64,000 bases of DNA, from assembly GCF_017745095.1 (NCBI RefSeq), contig NZ_JAGHZZ010000008.1, positions 175,830-239,829 of the forward strand, in the 5' to 3' direction. A model generated the notes under the pieces. The model worked only from the letters and a program-made list of their open reading frames with translations. It ran no database searches and was not told where the DNA came from. This DNA comes from Sporocytophaga sp. Lineage in GTDB: Bacteria; Bacteroidota; Bacteroidia; Cytophagales; Cytophagaceae. Shown here piece by piece: positions 35,240 through 44,386 of the stretch (position 1 is the first letter of the stretch; each line of letters begins with the position of its first letter). The position numbers were made by a program, and so were the translations under genes.

Positions 35240-35686
35240 TTATTTGTCAGACCTTACCCTCACCTTCCATCTTTCAGCATATTCATTTCTTACAGGAGGT
35301 TTTGTATAAACAGGAAAATTAACTTCAAAACTTTCGCAGTCCAGTGTTTTATCCACATTATGAATAAACATCTTAATCTTAGCACTTTTTGCAAGCTTTC
35401 TTGCTCTGGCCAAAGCCAATGATTTACTTTCTTCCACAAACAATAGCTTAGCATCAACATCACATACACCCCAGCCAGAATTATGCGGGATCAGGTGTAT
35501 GGAATATTTCTGAATTTTATTAATGTCTGCCATTGTCAGATTTGCTTTTACTAAAGCCACCTCAAAACATAAATCTTTCTCAAATCCTTCCTCTATTAAA
35601 CCATAAGCAAGTTTTAAAGCTTTTGCTTTTATATCCTGCTTTAAAAAATTATAAAGCGCCGGAATTTTATATTTTAGATTTTGCAT
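35240..35686 (-). CDS. DUF2188-like hypothetical protein
   Basis: A 148-residue protein with no signal or membrane segment. The middle (YSIHLIPHNSGWGVCDVDAK then SLALARARKLAKSAKIKMFIHNVDKTL) resembles the DUF2188 fold: a short strand with HNxGW, a helix, and a strand with IHxxD. The first 70 residues are extra helices I do not recognise. It stands alone with its own terminator. Function unknown. Confidence 0.7.
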   Translation of the reverse strand: MQNLKYKIPALYNFLKQDIKAKALKLAYGLIEEGFEKDLCFEVALVKANLTMADINKIQKYSIHLIPHNSGWGVCDVDAKLLFVEESKSLALARARKLAKSAKIKMFIHNVDKTLDCESFEVNFPVYTKPPVRNEYAERWKVRVRSDK

Positions 35687-35984
35687 AGAATTAGGGGGTT
35701 AGAAATTTGGATCAATTATTTAACCTCAAAAAATAGTAATATGTTTATATTTTTTTTTTAATAATTGAGTTATAATAATTGACCTGATCCCAGTTACTTT
35801 TTTGTCTAAACAAAAATTAATCATGGATTAGTAAATTAAAAAATTGCAGATTTGTACAAAAGCAAGACAAAAATTATTTTAGCCTAATATTCTAATTATT
35901 AAATAATTCAAGGATTTACCCTTAATTTTTCCTATATTTATAATTAAAGCAGGTTACAATATGCTTATATAAAGTATATAAACT

Positions 35985-36527
35985 ATGAAAGATAGTGAGA
36001 TCTTAGAGAAGATAAAGAAACGTGATGAATCTGCACTAGACTATCTTTATAAAAAGAACTATAAAATGATGGTCAAAATGATCATCAGGAATAATGGTTC
36101 TGAAGAAGAAGCCAAGGACATATTTCAGGATGCCTTGATTGTAGTCTGGCAAAAAGCATATTCACCGGAATTTGTTTTATCTTCCAAACTTAGCACTTAC
36201 ATATACAGTATATGCCAGAACCTCTGGAGAAAAGAGCTTGAAAGAAAAAGCAGGCTCACAGGGGAACAGCCGGTTGAAAAAGGCGAAACTTATGACCTTG
36301 ATAAACAGGAAAGAGCAAATATCATAAATAAGTGCATTGAAGATCTGGGAGAAACATGTCGGAAAATTCTGACATACTATTATTTCGACGATCTGTCAAT
36401 GAACGACATTGCTGAAAAACTTGGTTTTGCCAATGCTGATACAGCAAAGACAAAAAAGTACAAGTGTAAAAAAGAATTAGATAATAAAATTAAATCTTTA
36501 TATACCGCTAAAGATTTTTTGGACTAA
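35985..36527 (+). CDS. ECF-type RNA polymerase sigma factor
   Basis: A 180-residue sigma-70-family protein. Region 2 (ALDYLYKKNYKMMVKMI, then EEAKDIFQDALIVVWQKAY) and region 4 (LGETCRKILTYYYFDDLSMNDIAEKLGFANADTAKTKKYKCKKEL) are present, without region 3, as in ECF sigma factors. The next gene starts 1 nt after its stop and encodes a membrane protein that may hold it inactive. The 298-nt AT-rich spacer upstream shows no clear housekeeping promoter. Confidence 0.93.
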   Translation: MKDSEILEKIKKRDESALDYLYKKNYKMMVKMIIRNNGSEEEAKDIFQDALIVVWQKAYSPEFVLSSKLSTYIYSICQNLWRKELERKSRLTGEQPVEKGETYDLDKQERANIINKCIEDLGETCRKILTYYYFDDLSMNDIAEKLGFANADTAKTKKYKCKKELDNKIKSLYTAKDFLD

Positions 36528-36528
36528 T

Positions 36529-37434
36529 ATGGACAACAACTTTTACAGTCAGGACAAAATAGACGATTTCCTTTCGGGGAAACTCTCTGGGACCGAAAAG
36601 CTCATGTTCGAAGAATACATGACTAAAGATCCTTTAGTTAGTAATGAGCTTAAACTTCAGGAGGACATCATCAACCACCTGAAAGGTCAGCGAAAAGCTG
36701 AATTAAAAGCGCGTCTGGACAATATCAATGTCTCAACTGCATCGTCATACACCGGCCTTAAAATAGCAGCTGGCATTGTAGGGACATTGTTACTTAGCAC
36801 AACTCTATATTTCACTCTATTCAATAAATCTGTAGATCAACCTGTTTTAACTCAACAATCTTCAGAACATCAAATAGAGAATACTCCGGATGAGGTATTT
36901 ACTCCGCAAACAGAAGCAGAGGTCATTACTTCAGAAACATCTTCCACTGCTCCAGCATTGGAAACTGAAAATAAATTTGAAATAAAGAGGGAATCCAGAA
37001 TTGCTCAGTTGAAAAAACGTCCTGAGCCAGCAATTACCAAAACTACTAACCCTCAAATTCTTACTAACACTTCAGAACCAAGCATTTCTGATTTCGAAAG
37101 TGAAGATTTTAATACAGAAAATTCTGTACAACCTCAAAAAGGTGATATACAAGGAAGCGATGCCGCAAAACTTGACAACATTACTGTAAAAATAACACAG
37201 AAGAAAAACAAGGACTTCCACTATCAATTCTTCAGCAACAAACTTTTCCTTTATGGAAAATTTGATGAAAAGCCATATGAAATCCTTGAGCTGAACAGCA
37301 AAGGAGGCAGAGAATTATATCTGAAATATGATGGAAGCTATTTCTCCTTGAAATCAAATCAGATCGATATTGCTCCTCTTCAGGAAATTCATGATAAAGA
37401 CATCACAAGGCAACTGGAGTCTTTAAAAAAATAA
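36529..37434 (+). CDS. Membrane protein, probable anti-sigma partner
   Basis: A 301-residue protein with a cytoplasmic N-terminal part (QDKIDDFLSGKLSGTEKLMFEEYM, a pattern common at the start of Bacteroidetes anti-sigma-like proteins), one membrane helix (about 80-100, AAGIVGTLLLSTTLYFTLF), a Glu/Thr/Ser-rich linker and a C-terminal periplasmic domain (FHYQFFSNKLFLYGKFDEKPYEILELN). No zinc-binding anti-sigma motif is seen. Cotranscription with the sigma factor 1 nt upstream is the main evidence for the role. Confidence 0.75.
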   Translation: MDNNFYSQDKIDDFLSGKLSGTEKLMFEEYMTKDPLVSNELKLQEDIINHLKGQRKAELKARLDNINVSTASSYTGLKIAAGIVGTLLLSTTLYFTLFNKSVDQPVLTQQSSEHQIENTPDEVFTPQTEAEVITSETSSTAPALETENKFEIKRESRIAQLKKRPEPAITKTTNPQILTNTSEPSISDFESEDFNTENSVQPQKGDIQGSDAAKLDNITVKITQKKNKDFHYQFFSNKLFLYGKFDEKPYEILELNSKGGRELYLKYDGSYFSLKSNQIDIAPLQEIHDKDITRQLESLKK

Positions 37435-37447
37435 TTTTTACTACCAT

Positions 37448-37492
37448 AAAGGACTTTATTCCCATGACAAACAAGAAGGAATAAAGTCCTTT
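37448..37492 (+). terminator. Terminator of the sigma/anti-sigma pair
   Basis: A perfect 15-bp stem (AAAGGACTTTATTCC, 37448-37462; complement 37478-37492) followed by TATTTTTA. Confidence 0.88.
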
Positions 37493-37591
37493 TATTTTTA
37501 GCCTCTCTTATTTCTGAAGGTGTTTTGGGAAATTTCTATAAATAAAGTTAAAAAGCCTCATTCTTAACTTCGGTAATAAGATTTATTCTAG

Positions 37592-37599
37592 TAAATTTG
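37592..37599 (+). promoter_or_regulatory. -7 box upstream of ftsX
   Basis: TAAATTTG matches the Bacteroidetes -7 consensus TAnnTTTG and lies 12 nt before the ATG at 37612, implying a very short leader. No TTTG is seen at the expected -33 position. Confidence 0.4.
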
Positions 37600-37611
37600 C
37601 TCACCTTAGTT

Positions 37612-38511
37612 ATGAATAAGCCATTAAAAATCAAAAAAAGAAAAAAGAAGTTAGGGAGCTATCCTTACCTTACTGTAGTGTTCAGTATTACATTATCGCT
37701 TTTTGTTATCGGCTTATTTGCTCTTGTCTTTTTACATGGAAAAAAATTAAGTACGGTAATCCGAGAAAATCTGGAACTTCATGTATATCTTGACAAAAAC
37801 CTTTCCCCGGACATGATGGATTCTTTGCAAAATGCCATTTCCTCAAAGCCTTTTGTATTGAAGAAAAAAGGAAAAGCGCAAATTGAATATATTTCTCAGA
37901 AAGAGGCTGCTAAAAGATTCATTAAGGAAACAGGAGAAGATTTTTCTGCAGTTTTAACAGAAAACCCATTAAGACCTTCTCTGGTGGTTAAAATTTCTTC
38001 CAAGTATTTTGAAGAAACCAAAATGAAAAAAATCTCTGGGGAAATTAAGTCAATGACCGGTGTATTTGAAGTTGATTATCCTGTGAATTTAATAGATACA
38101 ATTAACCGCAACATAAAAATCATTGCATTGATTATGCTTTCTTTTTCATTGATTTTATTGTTTGCTACTTATCTTCTAATCAATAACACCATAAAACTCG
38201 CGCTTTACAGTCAGCGATTCCTTATTAGAAGTATGCAGTTGGTAGGAGCCAAGCGCTCCTTTATACAAGGGCCATTCTTATTGCATGCTACATTTCAGGG
38301 CTTCTTCAGCGGTATTATTGCAGCAGGACTTCTATTCCTGTTACAACAATATGCTTATAGGGAAATCCCGGAATTATCTCAATTAGGAGAAACCAAAAAC
38401 ATAGCTATTGTATTTGGAGCACTAATTGCCGCAGGTATATTTATTGGACTTATCTCCTCTTTCAGAGCTGTTAATAAATATCTTAAAATGTCTTTAGACG
38501 AATTATATTAA
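37612..38511 (+). CDS. ftsX: Cell-division protein FtsX
   Basis: A 299-residue inner membrane protein, partner of the ATPase FtsE in activating peptidoglycan hydrolases at division. It has the FtsX plan: a basic N-terminal tail, one membrane helix (YPYLTVVFSITLSLFVIGLFALVFL), a periplasmic domain (ELHVYLDKNLSPD), and three C-terminal membrane helices around RSMQLVGAKRSFIQGPFLLHATFQG. The ATG at 37612 is used rather than a TTG 15 nt earlier. It opens a run of six close-packed genes. ftsE is not adjacent but lies about 16 kb away. Confidence 0.93.
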   Translation: MNKPLKIKKRKKKLGSYPYLTVVFSITLSLFVIGLFALVFLHGKKLSTVIRENLELHVYLDKNLSPDMMDSLQNAISSKPFVLKKKGKAQIEYISQKEAAKRFIKETGEDFSAVLTENPLRPSLVVKISSKYFEETKMKKISGEIKSMTGVFEVDYPVNLIDTINRNIKIIALIMLSFSLILLFATYLLINNTIKLALYSQRFLIRSMQLVGAKRSFIQGPFLLHATFQGFFSGIIAAGLLFLLQQYAYREIPELSQLGETKNIAIVFGALIAAGIFIGLISSFRAVNKYLKMSLDELY

Positions 38512-38516
38512 TAACC

Positions 38517-38723
38517 ATGAACAAACTAGTTTTTTCAAAAGCCAATTACATCATCATGCTTATTGGCATTGCTTTTCTTATTATCGGATTTATAACAATG
38601 AGTAAGGACGACCAACCTCACGGCTTCGGAACCCTGGGCTTAACAATTGGTCCGACATTCCTGTTAATCGGTTTTATAATACAGTTTGTAGCAATCTTTT
38701 ATAAGCAAGGTAAAAAAGAATGA
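38517..38723 (+). CDS. DUF3098 small membrane protein
   Basis: A 68-residue protein with two membrane helices (about 10-28 and 42-61) and the family stretch [24 protein letters not shown]. It lies between ftsX and uppP, 5 nt after the first and overlapping the second by 4 nt. This placement is typical in Bacteroidetes and suggests a part in envelope growth, but no function is known. Confidence 0.88.
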   Translation: MNKLVFSKANYIIMLIGIAFLIIGFITMSKDDQPHGFGTLGLTIGPTFLLIGFIIQFVAIFYKQGKKE

Positions 38724-39505
38724 ATTTCATAGAAGCCATAATCCTGGCCATTGTTGAAGGACTTACAGAATTTTTGCCAGTTTCATCTACAGGTCACATG
38801 ATCATTACTTCCGCCCTGATGGGGATTAATGAGCAGGAATTCACAAAAATTTTCACTGTACAGATTCAGTTCGGAGCAATACTTTCTGTTGTAATCCTTT
38901 ACTGGAAAAGATTTTTCACTTCGCTTGACTTTTATTATAAGTTGTTCGTAGCATTTCTTCCTGCTGCAGCAGTAGGTTTTCTTCTTGGAGATTATATTGA
39001 CCGATTGCTTGAAAACGTGATAGTTGTTGCTTCGTCTCTTTTATTGGGAGGAATATTCCTTCTATTTGTTGATAGAATTTTCAATCCATTAAAAGGAAGA
39101 TCTCTTGAGGATCTATCTTATAAAAACTCATTGATTATAGGCTGCTTCCAATGCCTCGCCATGATCCCCGGAGTAAGTAGATCAGCTGCAACAATCATAG
39201 GAGGAATGGCGCAAAATCTTAACAGAAAGGCTGCAGCAGAATTCTCCTTTTTCCTTGCAGTGCCTACCATGTTCGCTGCATCAGGTTATAAGCTTCTTAA
39301 AGATTATAAAGCAATTGATGCTTCAAACCTTAACATTCTGGTAGTTGGGAATGTAGTAGCATTTGTTGTGGCTTTGCTTGCAATAAAATTCTTTATAGGC
39401 TTTGTAACCAAATATGGTTTTAAAGTTTTCGGGTACTATAGAATCGCTCTGGGCCTAATTCTGCTAATATTACTCGCTCTCGGAGTCGATTTAAAAATAC
39501 AATAA
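38720..39505 (+). CDS. uppP: Undecaprenyl-diphosphatase (BacA/UppP)
   Basis: A 261-residue polytopic membrane enzyme that recycles undecaprenyl pyrophosphate to the carrier lipid for peptidoglycan and other polymers. Both signature motifs are present: [17 protein letters not shown] (15-31) and [14 protein letters not shown] in the middle, which hold the catalytic Glu, Ser and Arg. Translation is coupled to the DUF3098 gene (ATGA overlap) and truB follows directly. Confidence 0.96.
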   Translation: MNFIEAIILAIVEGLTEFLPVSSTGHMIITSALMGINEQEFTKIFTVQIQFGAILSVVILYWKRFFTSLDFYYKLFVAFLPAAAVGFLLGDYIDRLLENVIVVASSLLLGGIFLLFVDRIFNPLKGRSLEDLSYKNSLIIGCFQCLAMIPGVSRSAATIIGGMAQNLNRKAAAEFSFFLAVPTMFAASGYKLLKDYKAIDASNLNILVVGNVVAFVVALLAIKFFIGFVTKYGFKVFGYYRIALGLILLILLALGVDLKIQ

Positions 39506-40195
39506 ATGACATTTGATTTTGAAGCAGGTGAAGTGCTTCTTATTGACAAGCCTTACGAATGGTCATCCTTTGATGTAGTCAGGAAAATCCGTAATACATT
39601 CAAGATGAAGAAAGTAGGTCATGCAGGAACACTTGATCCTCTGGCCACAGGTCTATTGATACTTTGTACTGGTAAAAAGACAAAGGAAATAGAGACTTAC
39701 CAGGGACAGGAAAAAGAATATGAAGGCCAGATCTGCCTTGGCAAGACCACCCCATCTTGTGATCTTGAAACAGAATTTGATCAGGAGTTTGACATTTCTC
39801 ATATTACGGAAGCCGATATACATAGGGTAGCTTCTGAATTCCTGGGCCAGCAAATGCAGGTCCCTCCCAGCTTTTCCGCGATTAAAGTAAACGGCAAAAG
39901 GGTTTATAAACTCGCAAGAAAAGGAATCAATGTGGAGATGAAAGAAAGAGAAGTTTTCATCAAAAGCTTTGAAATAAAAAAAATCGATTTCCCAATTATT
40001 GAATTCAATATCGTTTGCTCTAAAGGAACCTATATAAGAAGTATAGCAAGAGACTTCGGAGAAAAACTAGGAGCTGGGTCCCACCTTGCCCAATTGAGAA
40101 GAACAAGAATAGGAGAATTCACGATAGATAAATCCTACAAATTAGAAGATTTTCTTAAGTTAGCAGGAAAGAAACAAGGAGATGAAGGTTTATAA
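39506..40195 (+). CDS. truB: tRNA pseudouridine-55 synthase TruB
   Basis: Makes pseudouridine 55 in the T-loop of tRNAs. The 229-residue protein has LLIDKPYEWSSFDVVRKIR, the catalytic GHAGTLDPLATGLLILCTGK (Asp in TLDPLA), PPSFSAIKVNGKRVYKLARKG and SKGTYIRSIARDFGEKLG. It starts right after uppP and overlaps ribF by 14 nt. Like other Bacteroidetes forms it is short, without a long C-terminal PUA domain. Confidence 0.96.
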   Translation: MTFDFEAGEVLLIDKPYEWSSFDVVRKIRNTFKMKKVGHAGTLDPLATGLLILCTGKKTKEIETYQGQEKEYEGQICLGKTTPSCDLETEFDQEFDISHITEADIHRVASEFLGQQMQVPPSFSAIKVNGKRVYKLARKGINVEMKEREVFIKSFEIKKIDFPIIEFNIVCSKGTYIRSIARDFGEKLGAGSHLAQLRRTRIGEFTIDKSYKLEDFLKLAGKKQGDEGL

Positions 40196-41132
40196 TTCTT
40201 TCGATGAGTTCACAAAATTGCCGAATGCCGTTGTCACCATTGGTACCTTTGACGGCGTTCATCTCGGACATAGAAAGATTTTGAGCCGTCTTAAGGAAAC
40301 TTCAAATGAAGAAAATGGAGAAAGCGTAGTGATAACCTTCTGGCCCCATCCGAGAAAAGTACTCCAAGATGCTGGCTCTTTTAAGCTTTTGCTTACCCTT
40401 AATGAGAAAATTGCAATGATCGCTTCCTGCGGCATAGATCACCTTCTTCTCATTCCTTTTACAAAAGAATTCAGCTCTACATCTTCAGAAGATTTTATAC
40501 ATAAAATTCTAATTGATAAAATAGGCACTAAAAAACTTGTAATCGGATACGATCATAAGTTTGGCAAAAACAGAGAAGGCAGCTTTGAATATTTGAAAGA
40601 AAATGCCTCCAAGATAGGATTTCAGGTTGAAGAAATCCCAAGAGAAGACATTGAGCACAATGCCATAAGCTCAACTTCAATTCGAGAAGCACTTTCTCAG
40701 AACAATGTTTCAAAAGCAACAACCTTACTCGGACGCCCTTACAGTGTTAAAGGTAAAGTTGTAGAAGGTAAAAAACTTGGTAGAGAACTTGGTTACCCTA
40801 CTGCTAATATTGAAGTGGAAGATCCTGAAAAAATTCTTCCTGCTGATGGCATTTACACTGTACTTGTGAAGGTAGATGGTAAAAAATACGGAGGCATGCT
40901 TAGTCTCGGATTCAATCCGACTGTTGAAGGCAAAGGAAGAAGCATGGAAGTCCATATATTTGACTTCAATAAAAATATATATGGAGAAACAGTAGAAGTT
41001 GCTTTCCTGGAATTTTTAAGATTCGAAGCAAAGTTTCCTAACCTTGATGCGTTAATAGTTCAGCTTAAAAAGGACGAAAAGCAATCCAGAGCCATTCTTG
41101 AAAATCATAATAAAGCTTATCATAATTCTTAA
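40182..41132 (+). CDS. ribF: Bifunctional riboflavin kinase/FAD synthetase
   Basis: A 316-residue cytoplasmic enzyme that makes FMN and FAD from riboflavin. The N-terminal nucleotidyltransferase domain has TIGTFDGVHLGHRKIL and ISSTSIREAL; the C-terminal flavokinase domain has GRELGYPTANIE and EVHIFDFNKNIYGE. Length is normal. It overlaps truB by 14 nt, and the M48 peptidase gene follows 15 nt later. Confidence 0.96.
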   Translation: MKVYNSFDEFTKLPNAVVTIGTFDGVHLGHRKILSRLKETSNEENGESVVITFWPHPRKVLQDAGSFKLLLTLNEKIAMIASCGIDHLLLIPFTKEFSSTSSEDFIHKILIDKIGTKKLVIGYDHKFGKNREGSFEYLKENASKIGFQVEEIPREDIEHNAISSTSIREALSQNNVSKATTLLGRPYSVKGKVVEGKKLGRELGYPTANIEVEDPEKILPADGIYTVLVKVDGKKYGGMLSLGFNPTVEGKGRSMEVHIFDFNKNIYGETVEVAFLEFLRFEAKFPNLDALIVQLKKDEKQSRAILENHNKAYHNS

Positions 41133-41147
41133 TTCAAAATAAAATAT

Positions 41148-41957
41148 ATGAGTATGAAAAAAGGATTTCTGTTATCCATTTTTATTCTTGTCATTTTTGT
41201 TTCCTGTAAAAAAGACAAGGACGCAAAAATTAATATCTTTCCAGTTAGTAAAGACAAAGAGTTGGGGGCTCAGATGGATGCATTTATTAACTCTGACACC
41301 TCAGGAATGGTGGTATTAAATGAAGCTCAATATCCTAAGTCCTACGCTAGACTCAAGCATATCAGAGACTACATACTGGCCTCTGGAAAACTGAAATACA
41401 AGGACGACTTTCCATGGAAAGTTACCATCATCAGAGATGATACCACTTTAAATGCTTTTGCAACTCCTGGTGGCTATATGTATGTATATACAGGTCTTAT
41501 TAAATACCTTGATTCGGAAGATCACCTTGCTGGAGTAATGGGACATGAAATGGCACATGCAGACAGAAGACATGGTACATCTCAGATGAGCAAGCAATAC
41601 GGTGTTGAAACCTTATTCAGTTTGGTGTTAGGTCAGAACCCGGGAATGTTGGGACAGCTGACTGAAGGCTTACTTACATTAAAATTCAGTCGTAATGATG
41701 AAGCTGAAGCTGATGACTATTCAGTGCAATACCTTTGTCAAAACCCTGCTGAATACGAAGCAGACGGCGCTGCCGGCTTCTTTGAAAAACTATTGGCTTC
41801 AGGTTCAGGTTCTAGTACTCCTGCGTTCTTAAGTACTCACCCATCAGATCAAAGTAGAGTGGAAAACATCACAGCCAAAGCTAATTCTCTGGGATGTGAC
41901 GTAAATGCACACAATCCAACAGGATTTCAGGAAATGAAAAAAGAACTAGGTTTCTAG
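41148..41957 (+). CDS. M48-family metalloprotease lipoprotein
   Basis: A 269-residue lipoprotein (lipobox VIFVSC) of the M48 zinc peptidase family. The zinc site reads GHEMAHADRRHG (HExxH), with the third ligand in RNDEAEADDYSVQYL. NAFATPGGYMYVYTGL and FLSTHPSDQSR are also typical of the periplasmic BepA/Oma1-like group, which removes misfolded outer membrane proteins. The second ATG (41154) is an equally good start. Convergent with the next gene at a distance of 1 nt. Confidence 0.92.
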   Translation: MSMKKGFLLSIFILVIFVSCKKDKDAKINIFPVSKDKELGAQMDAFINSDTSGMVVLNEAQYPKSYARLKHIRDYILASGKLKYKDDFPWKVTIIRDDTTLNAFATPGGYMYVYTGLIKYLDSEDHLAGVMGHEMAHADRRHGTSQMSKQYGVETLFSLVLGQNPGMLGQLTEGLLTLKFSRNDEAEADDYSVQYLCQNPAEYEADGAAGFFEKLLASGSGSSTPAFLSTHPSDQSRVENITAKANSLGCDVNAHNPTGFQEMKKELGF

Positions 41958-41958
41958 T

Positions 41959-42966
41959 TTATTTGAAATTGATAAATACAGGAAAATGGTCACTAAAGCC
42001 ATTTTCCTGATATTTAGCCCCAGAGAAGGTTCTGAAAGGTCCATTACTCAGATTACTTTTATAATGCATCCACTCCGGATGATAAATTTCCGAAGAGTTC
42101 TTTTTATAATGCTTTTTATAAAATGCTTTACTCATCATTATCTGATCAAAGGTCAACCAATTTTTCCCATATTTAGTTGAACCGATTTTTAATGCATCAA
42201 TATTTCCAAATCCGTTAAAAAGGTCTTCCCCTCCCATTTTCTTTGCATTCCCCTTGGCCATTATGGCTTCCGTAATACTGGGATCATGTGGAGTATCATT
42301 AAAATCTCCCATCACGATAATTTCAGATTCTTTATTGTTCCTGAAGAGTGAATCGCACAATTCTCTGACTAACATTCCCATGATTATTCTTTTCCTTTCA
42401 GACTTTTCTACACCTGCCCTTCGGGATGTCCAGTGATTCACAAGCACAAATGTTGTATCCTTATTCAATATTCCTTTCACCAATAAAAGCTCTCTCAATC
42501 CTGACTTTATTCCTTCCATGTTTTTAGGAGAATAAAGTTTGTGGTATAAGGGTTTGAATATTTTCCTTTTATAAAGGAGTGCGACATCAATCCCCCTATT
42601 ATCACAGGACTCTAAATGAATAAAACCATATGTTCCCGAAACAGCAGAGATATTAATAAGATCTTTTAATACATGGCTATTCTCTATTTCAGCCATACCC
42701 AGCAATTCTGGTCCATCATTGTCGCCAAGTTTGCTTATCACAGTTGCAATCTGATTAAGTTTTTTTTCATATCTCTTTTGAGTCCAATGACATTTACCAC
42801 GGGGAAGAAAATCATTATCATTCACATCAGGATCATCTTGACTATCAAAAAGATTTTCAACGTTATAAAATGCTATTGTATATGCATCTGATTTTTCTTC
42901 AGGAAGGCAAAAGGATAAAACAAAGGTGACGATGAGAGTAAGGCACAGCCAAAGTATTTTCTTCAT
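41959..42966 (-). CDS. Endonuclease/exonuclease/phosphatase-family protein
   Basis: A 335-residue exported protein; the N-terminal hydrophobic segment ends with a possible lipobox (LSFC). The fold's motifs are present: IAFYNVENLFD, LGMAEIEN (metal-binding Glu), LVNHW, VMGDFNDTPHDPS and FSDHFPVF (catalytic His pair). Members cut nucleic acids or phosphoesters; the substrate here is unknown. The 3' end contains an 11-bp inverted repeat (41979-42009) that may end transcription of either convergent gene. Confidence 0.88.
   Translation of the reverse strand: MKKILWLCLTLIVTFVLSFCLPEEKSDAYTIAFYNVENLFDSQDDPDVNDNDFLPRGKCHWTQKRYEKKLNQIATVISKLGDNDGPELLGMAEIENSHVLKDLINISAVSGTYGFIHLESCDNRGIDVALLYKRKIFKPLYHKLYSPKNMEGIKSGLRELLLVKGILNKDTTFVLVNHWTSRRAGVEKSERKRIIMGMLVRELCDSLFRNNKESEIIVMGDFNDTPHDPSITEAIMAKGNAKKMGGEDLFNGFGNIDALKIGSTKYGKNWLTFDQIMMSKAFYKKHYKKNSSEIYHPEWMHYKSNLSNGPFRTFSGAKYQENGFSDHFPVFINFK
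41979..42009. terminator. Possible terminator inside a coding 3' end
   Basis: A perfect inverted repeat CAGGAAAATGG/CCATTTTCCTG with a 9-nt loop lies inside the end of the nuclease gene, just past the stop of the convergent peptidase gene. Tails are AT-rich but not strong T-runs. Confidence 0.45.
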
Positions 42967-42997
42967 AAGAAGTAATGGAAATCCTATAAATTAAAAG

Positions 42998-43005
42998 TAA
43001 ATTTG
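42998..43005 (+). promoter_or_regulatory. -7 box upstream of gldC
   Basis: TAAATTTG fits TAnnTTTG and lies 31 nt before the gldC start. No good -33 box is seen. Confidence 0.4.
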
Positions 43006-43035
43006 AGTAAAGAAAAAATTACCTGAATATAATTA

Positions 43036-43371
43036 ATGAAAAAATCAGAGATTAAATTTGTAGTTGAGCTTGACAGTGAAAATATTCCAGAAAAGATTAA
43101 ATGGGACGCTACAGATAGCCCTCAGGGAAATCTTTCTGAAGCAAAAGCTATTAGCCTCAATATCTGGGATCAGAAGCAACAATCGACTATGCGTATAGAC
43201 CTTTGGGAAAAAGATATGCCTGTAGATGAAATGAAGCGCTTCTTTATTGAAGCAATCGGAGGAATGGCTGAAACTGTTAAAACCTCAACAGGTGATGATG
43301 TTATGGCAGATGAGATGCATGCATTATGTCGTAAATTAGTAAAACATCTTGAGAATCTTAATAAACAATAA
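43036..43371 (+). CDS. gldC: Gliding motility protein GldC
   Basis: A 111-residue cytoplasmic protein that matches GldC along its length: MKKSEIKFVVELDSENIPEKIKWDATDSP, then ISLNIWDQKQQSTMRIDLWEKDMPVDEMKRFF and DEMHALCRKLVKHLE. GldC is an accessory protein of gliding in Bacteroidetes whose mechanism is not settled. It is alone here, away from other gld genes, with its own promoter-like box and a strong shared terminator. Confidence 0.93.
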   Translation: MKKSEIKFVVELDSENIPEKIKWDATDSPQGNLSEAKAISLNIWDQKQQSTMRIDLWEKDMPVDEMKRFFIEAIGGMAETVKTSTGDDVMADEMHALCRKLVKHLENLNKQ

Positions 43372-43390
43372 TAATTCACTAAATGAATTT

Positions 43391-43437
43391 ATAAAGACTG
43401 AAAGTCAGGAAAAATAATCCGGACTTTCAGTCTTTAT
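43391..43437. terminator. Bidirectional terminator
   Basis: A perfect 16-bp inverted repeat (ATAAAGACTGAAAGTC, 43391-43406; complement 43422-43437) lies between gldC and the convergent secreted-protein gene and can serve both. Confidence 0.88.
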
Positions 43438-43450
43438 TCAATAAGCCCTG

Positions 43451-44218
43451 TTAATTGGATTTATATCCTTCCTTATCCCTTTTCATTTTGCTACCAGATG
43501 AATTGTAATTATATTCTTCTGTAGAGCTTCTTCCCTTATTCATCGAATGCCCAGGACAACTGCGCTTGGTTTTAATCTGTTTTTGTATCATAACAGAGTT
43601 ATTATTCATTGGACAAGCTTCTGCGGACTCCATAGGAACGCCAATTCTGACAATTTCAGTTTGTTGAGGTTCGTAATTTCTTGCTCTTGTTTTAGCATCA
43701 ACTCCTCTAGTAGAAGTATTCACCTCTTCTGGCTCAGCATATAGATTCTGATCATTGCTTGCCGAAGTTGTTTCAGGTGTCATTCCCTGATTCTGTCTGA
43801 ATGCATTGTATTTGGCAACAAACTCTGAAGGATCACCCTCAGCTTTTATTTTCTCCTCGTCTCCTGAACGTTTATACTTCAATACAAACTTATCATCTTT
43901 ATATTCAAAGTCCTTTGGCATTTCATTTTCTCCTGATAAAGACTGGATAAAAGCCTTGTCTTCAATTACTCTTAATACTTCCACTTCCTGTTCCGGATCT
44001 GCAAGGTTATTTTCAAATAACCTTGTCATAGAAGTAGACATTTCCATTTCACCTTCCACAACTTCAGGCTTTGAAGGATTACCTTTAACAGTCGGCTTAC
44101 TTTCTCTTTCTTCGTACTGAACTCTTCCCTGCAGATCCTGATCATCTTCCTGGGCTATGGATACAGATGAGAATCCTATGCCCATCATTATCATTAATAG
44201 CGATTTTCCTACTCTCAT
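43451..44218 (-). CDS. Unrecognised exported protein
   Basis: A 255-residue protein starting MRVGKSLLMIMMG; the ATG at 44216-44218 is used because the upstream start would be GTG with an odd leader. The signal peptide ends near 22 (VSIAQ). The mature part is rich in Glu, Ser, Asn and Lys, with a predicted ordered piece (TRLFENNLADPEQEVEVLRVIEDKAFIQSL). Two cysteines occur late (EACPMNN and SCPGHSMN). I do not recognise a family. With the next gene upstream it may form a pair of secreted lineage-specific proteins. Confidence 0.7.
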   Translation of the reverse strand: MRVGKSLLMIMMGIGFSSVSIAQEDDQDLQGRVQYEERESKPTVKGNPSKPEVVEGEMEMSTSMTRLFENNLADPEQEVEVLRVIEDKAFIQSLSGENEMPKDFEYKDDKFVLKYKRSGDEEKIKAEGDPSEFVAKYNAFRQNQGMTPETTSASNDQNLYAEPEEVNTSTRGVDAKTRARNYEPQQTEIVRIGVPMESAEACPMNNNSVMIQKQIKTKRSCPGHSMNKGRSSTEEYNYNSSGSKMKRDKEGYKSN

Positions 44219-44260
44219 ATCTCTCACGTTTAATCACCAACTAATACTACTCTTATAAAT

Positions 44261-44295
44261 AACTAAGGAAAAACAGCCTTTGTTTTTCCTTAGTT
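44261..44295 (-). terminator. Terminator-like hairpin between two secreted-protein genes
   Basis: A perfect 15-bp stem (AACTAAGGAAAAACA, complement 44281-44295) with loop GCCTT. A second inverted repeat (AGAATTTTCCGG, 44307-44318; complement 44353-44364) encloses a 34-nt loop next to it. Together they should separate the two genes. Confidence 0.7.
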
Positions 44296-44386
44296 TATGA
44301 AGTGAAAGAATTTTCCGGTAAGCTCTTCCCCACAATCAGCCTGCAATACTTTCCGGAAAATTCTGCAACAGAAACACTCGCCTCAA

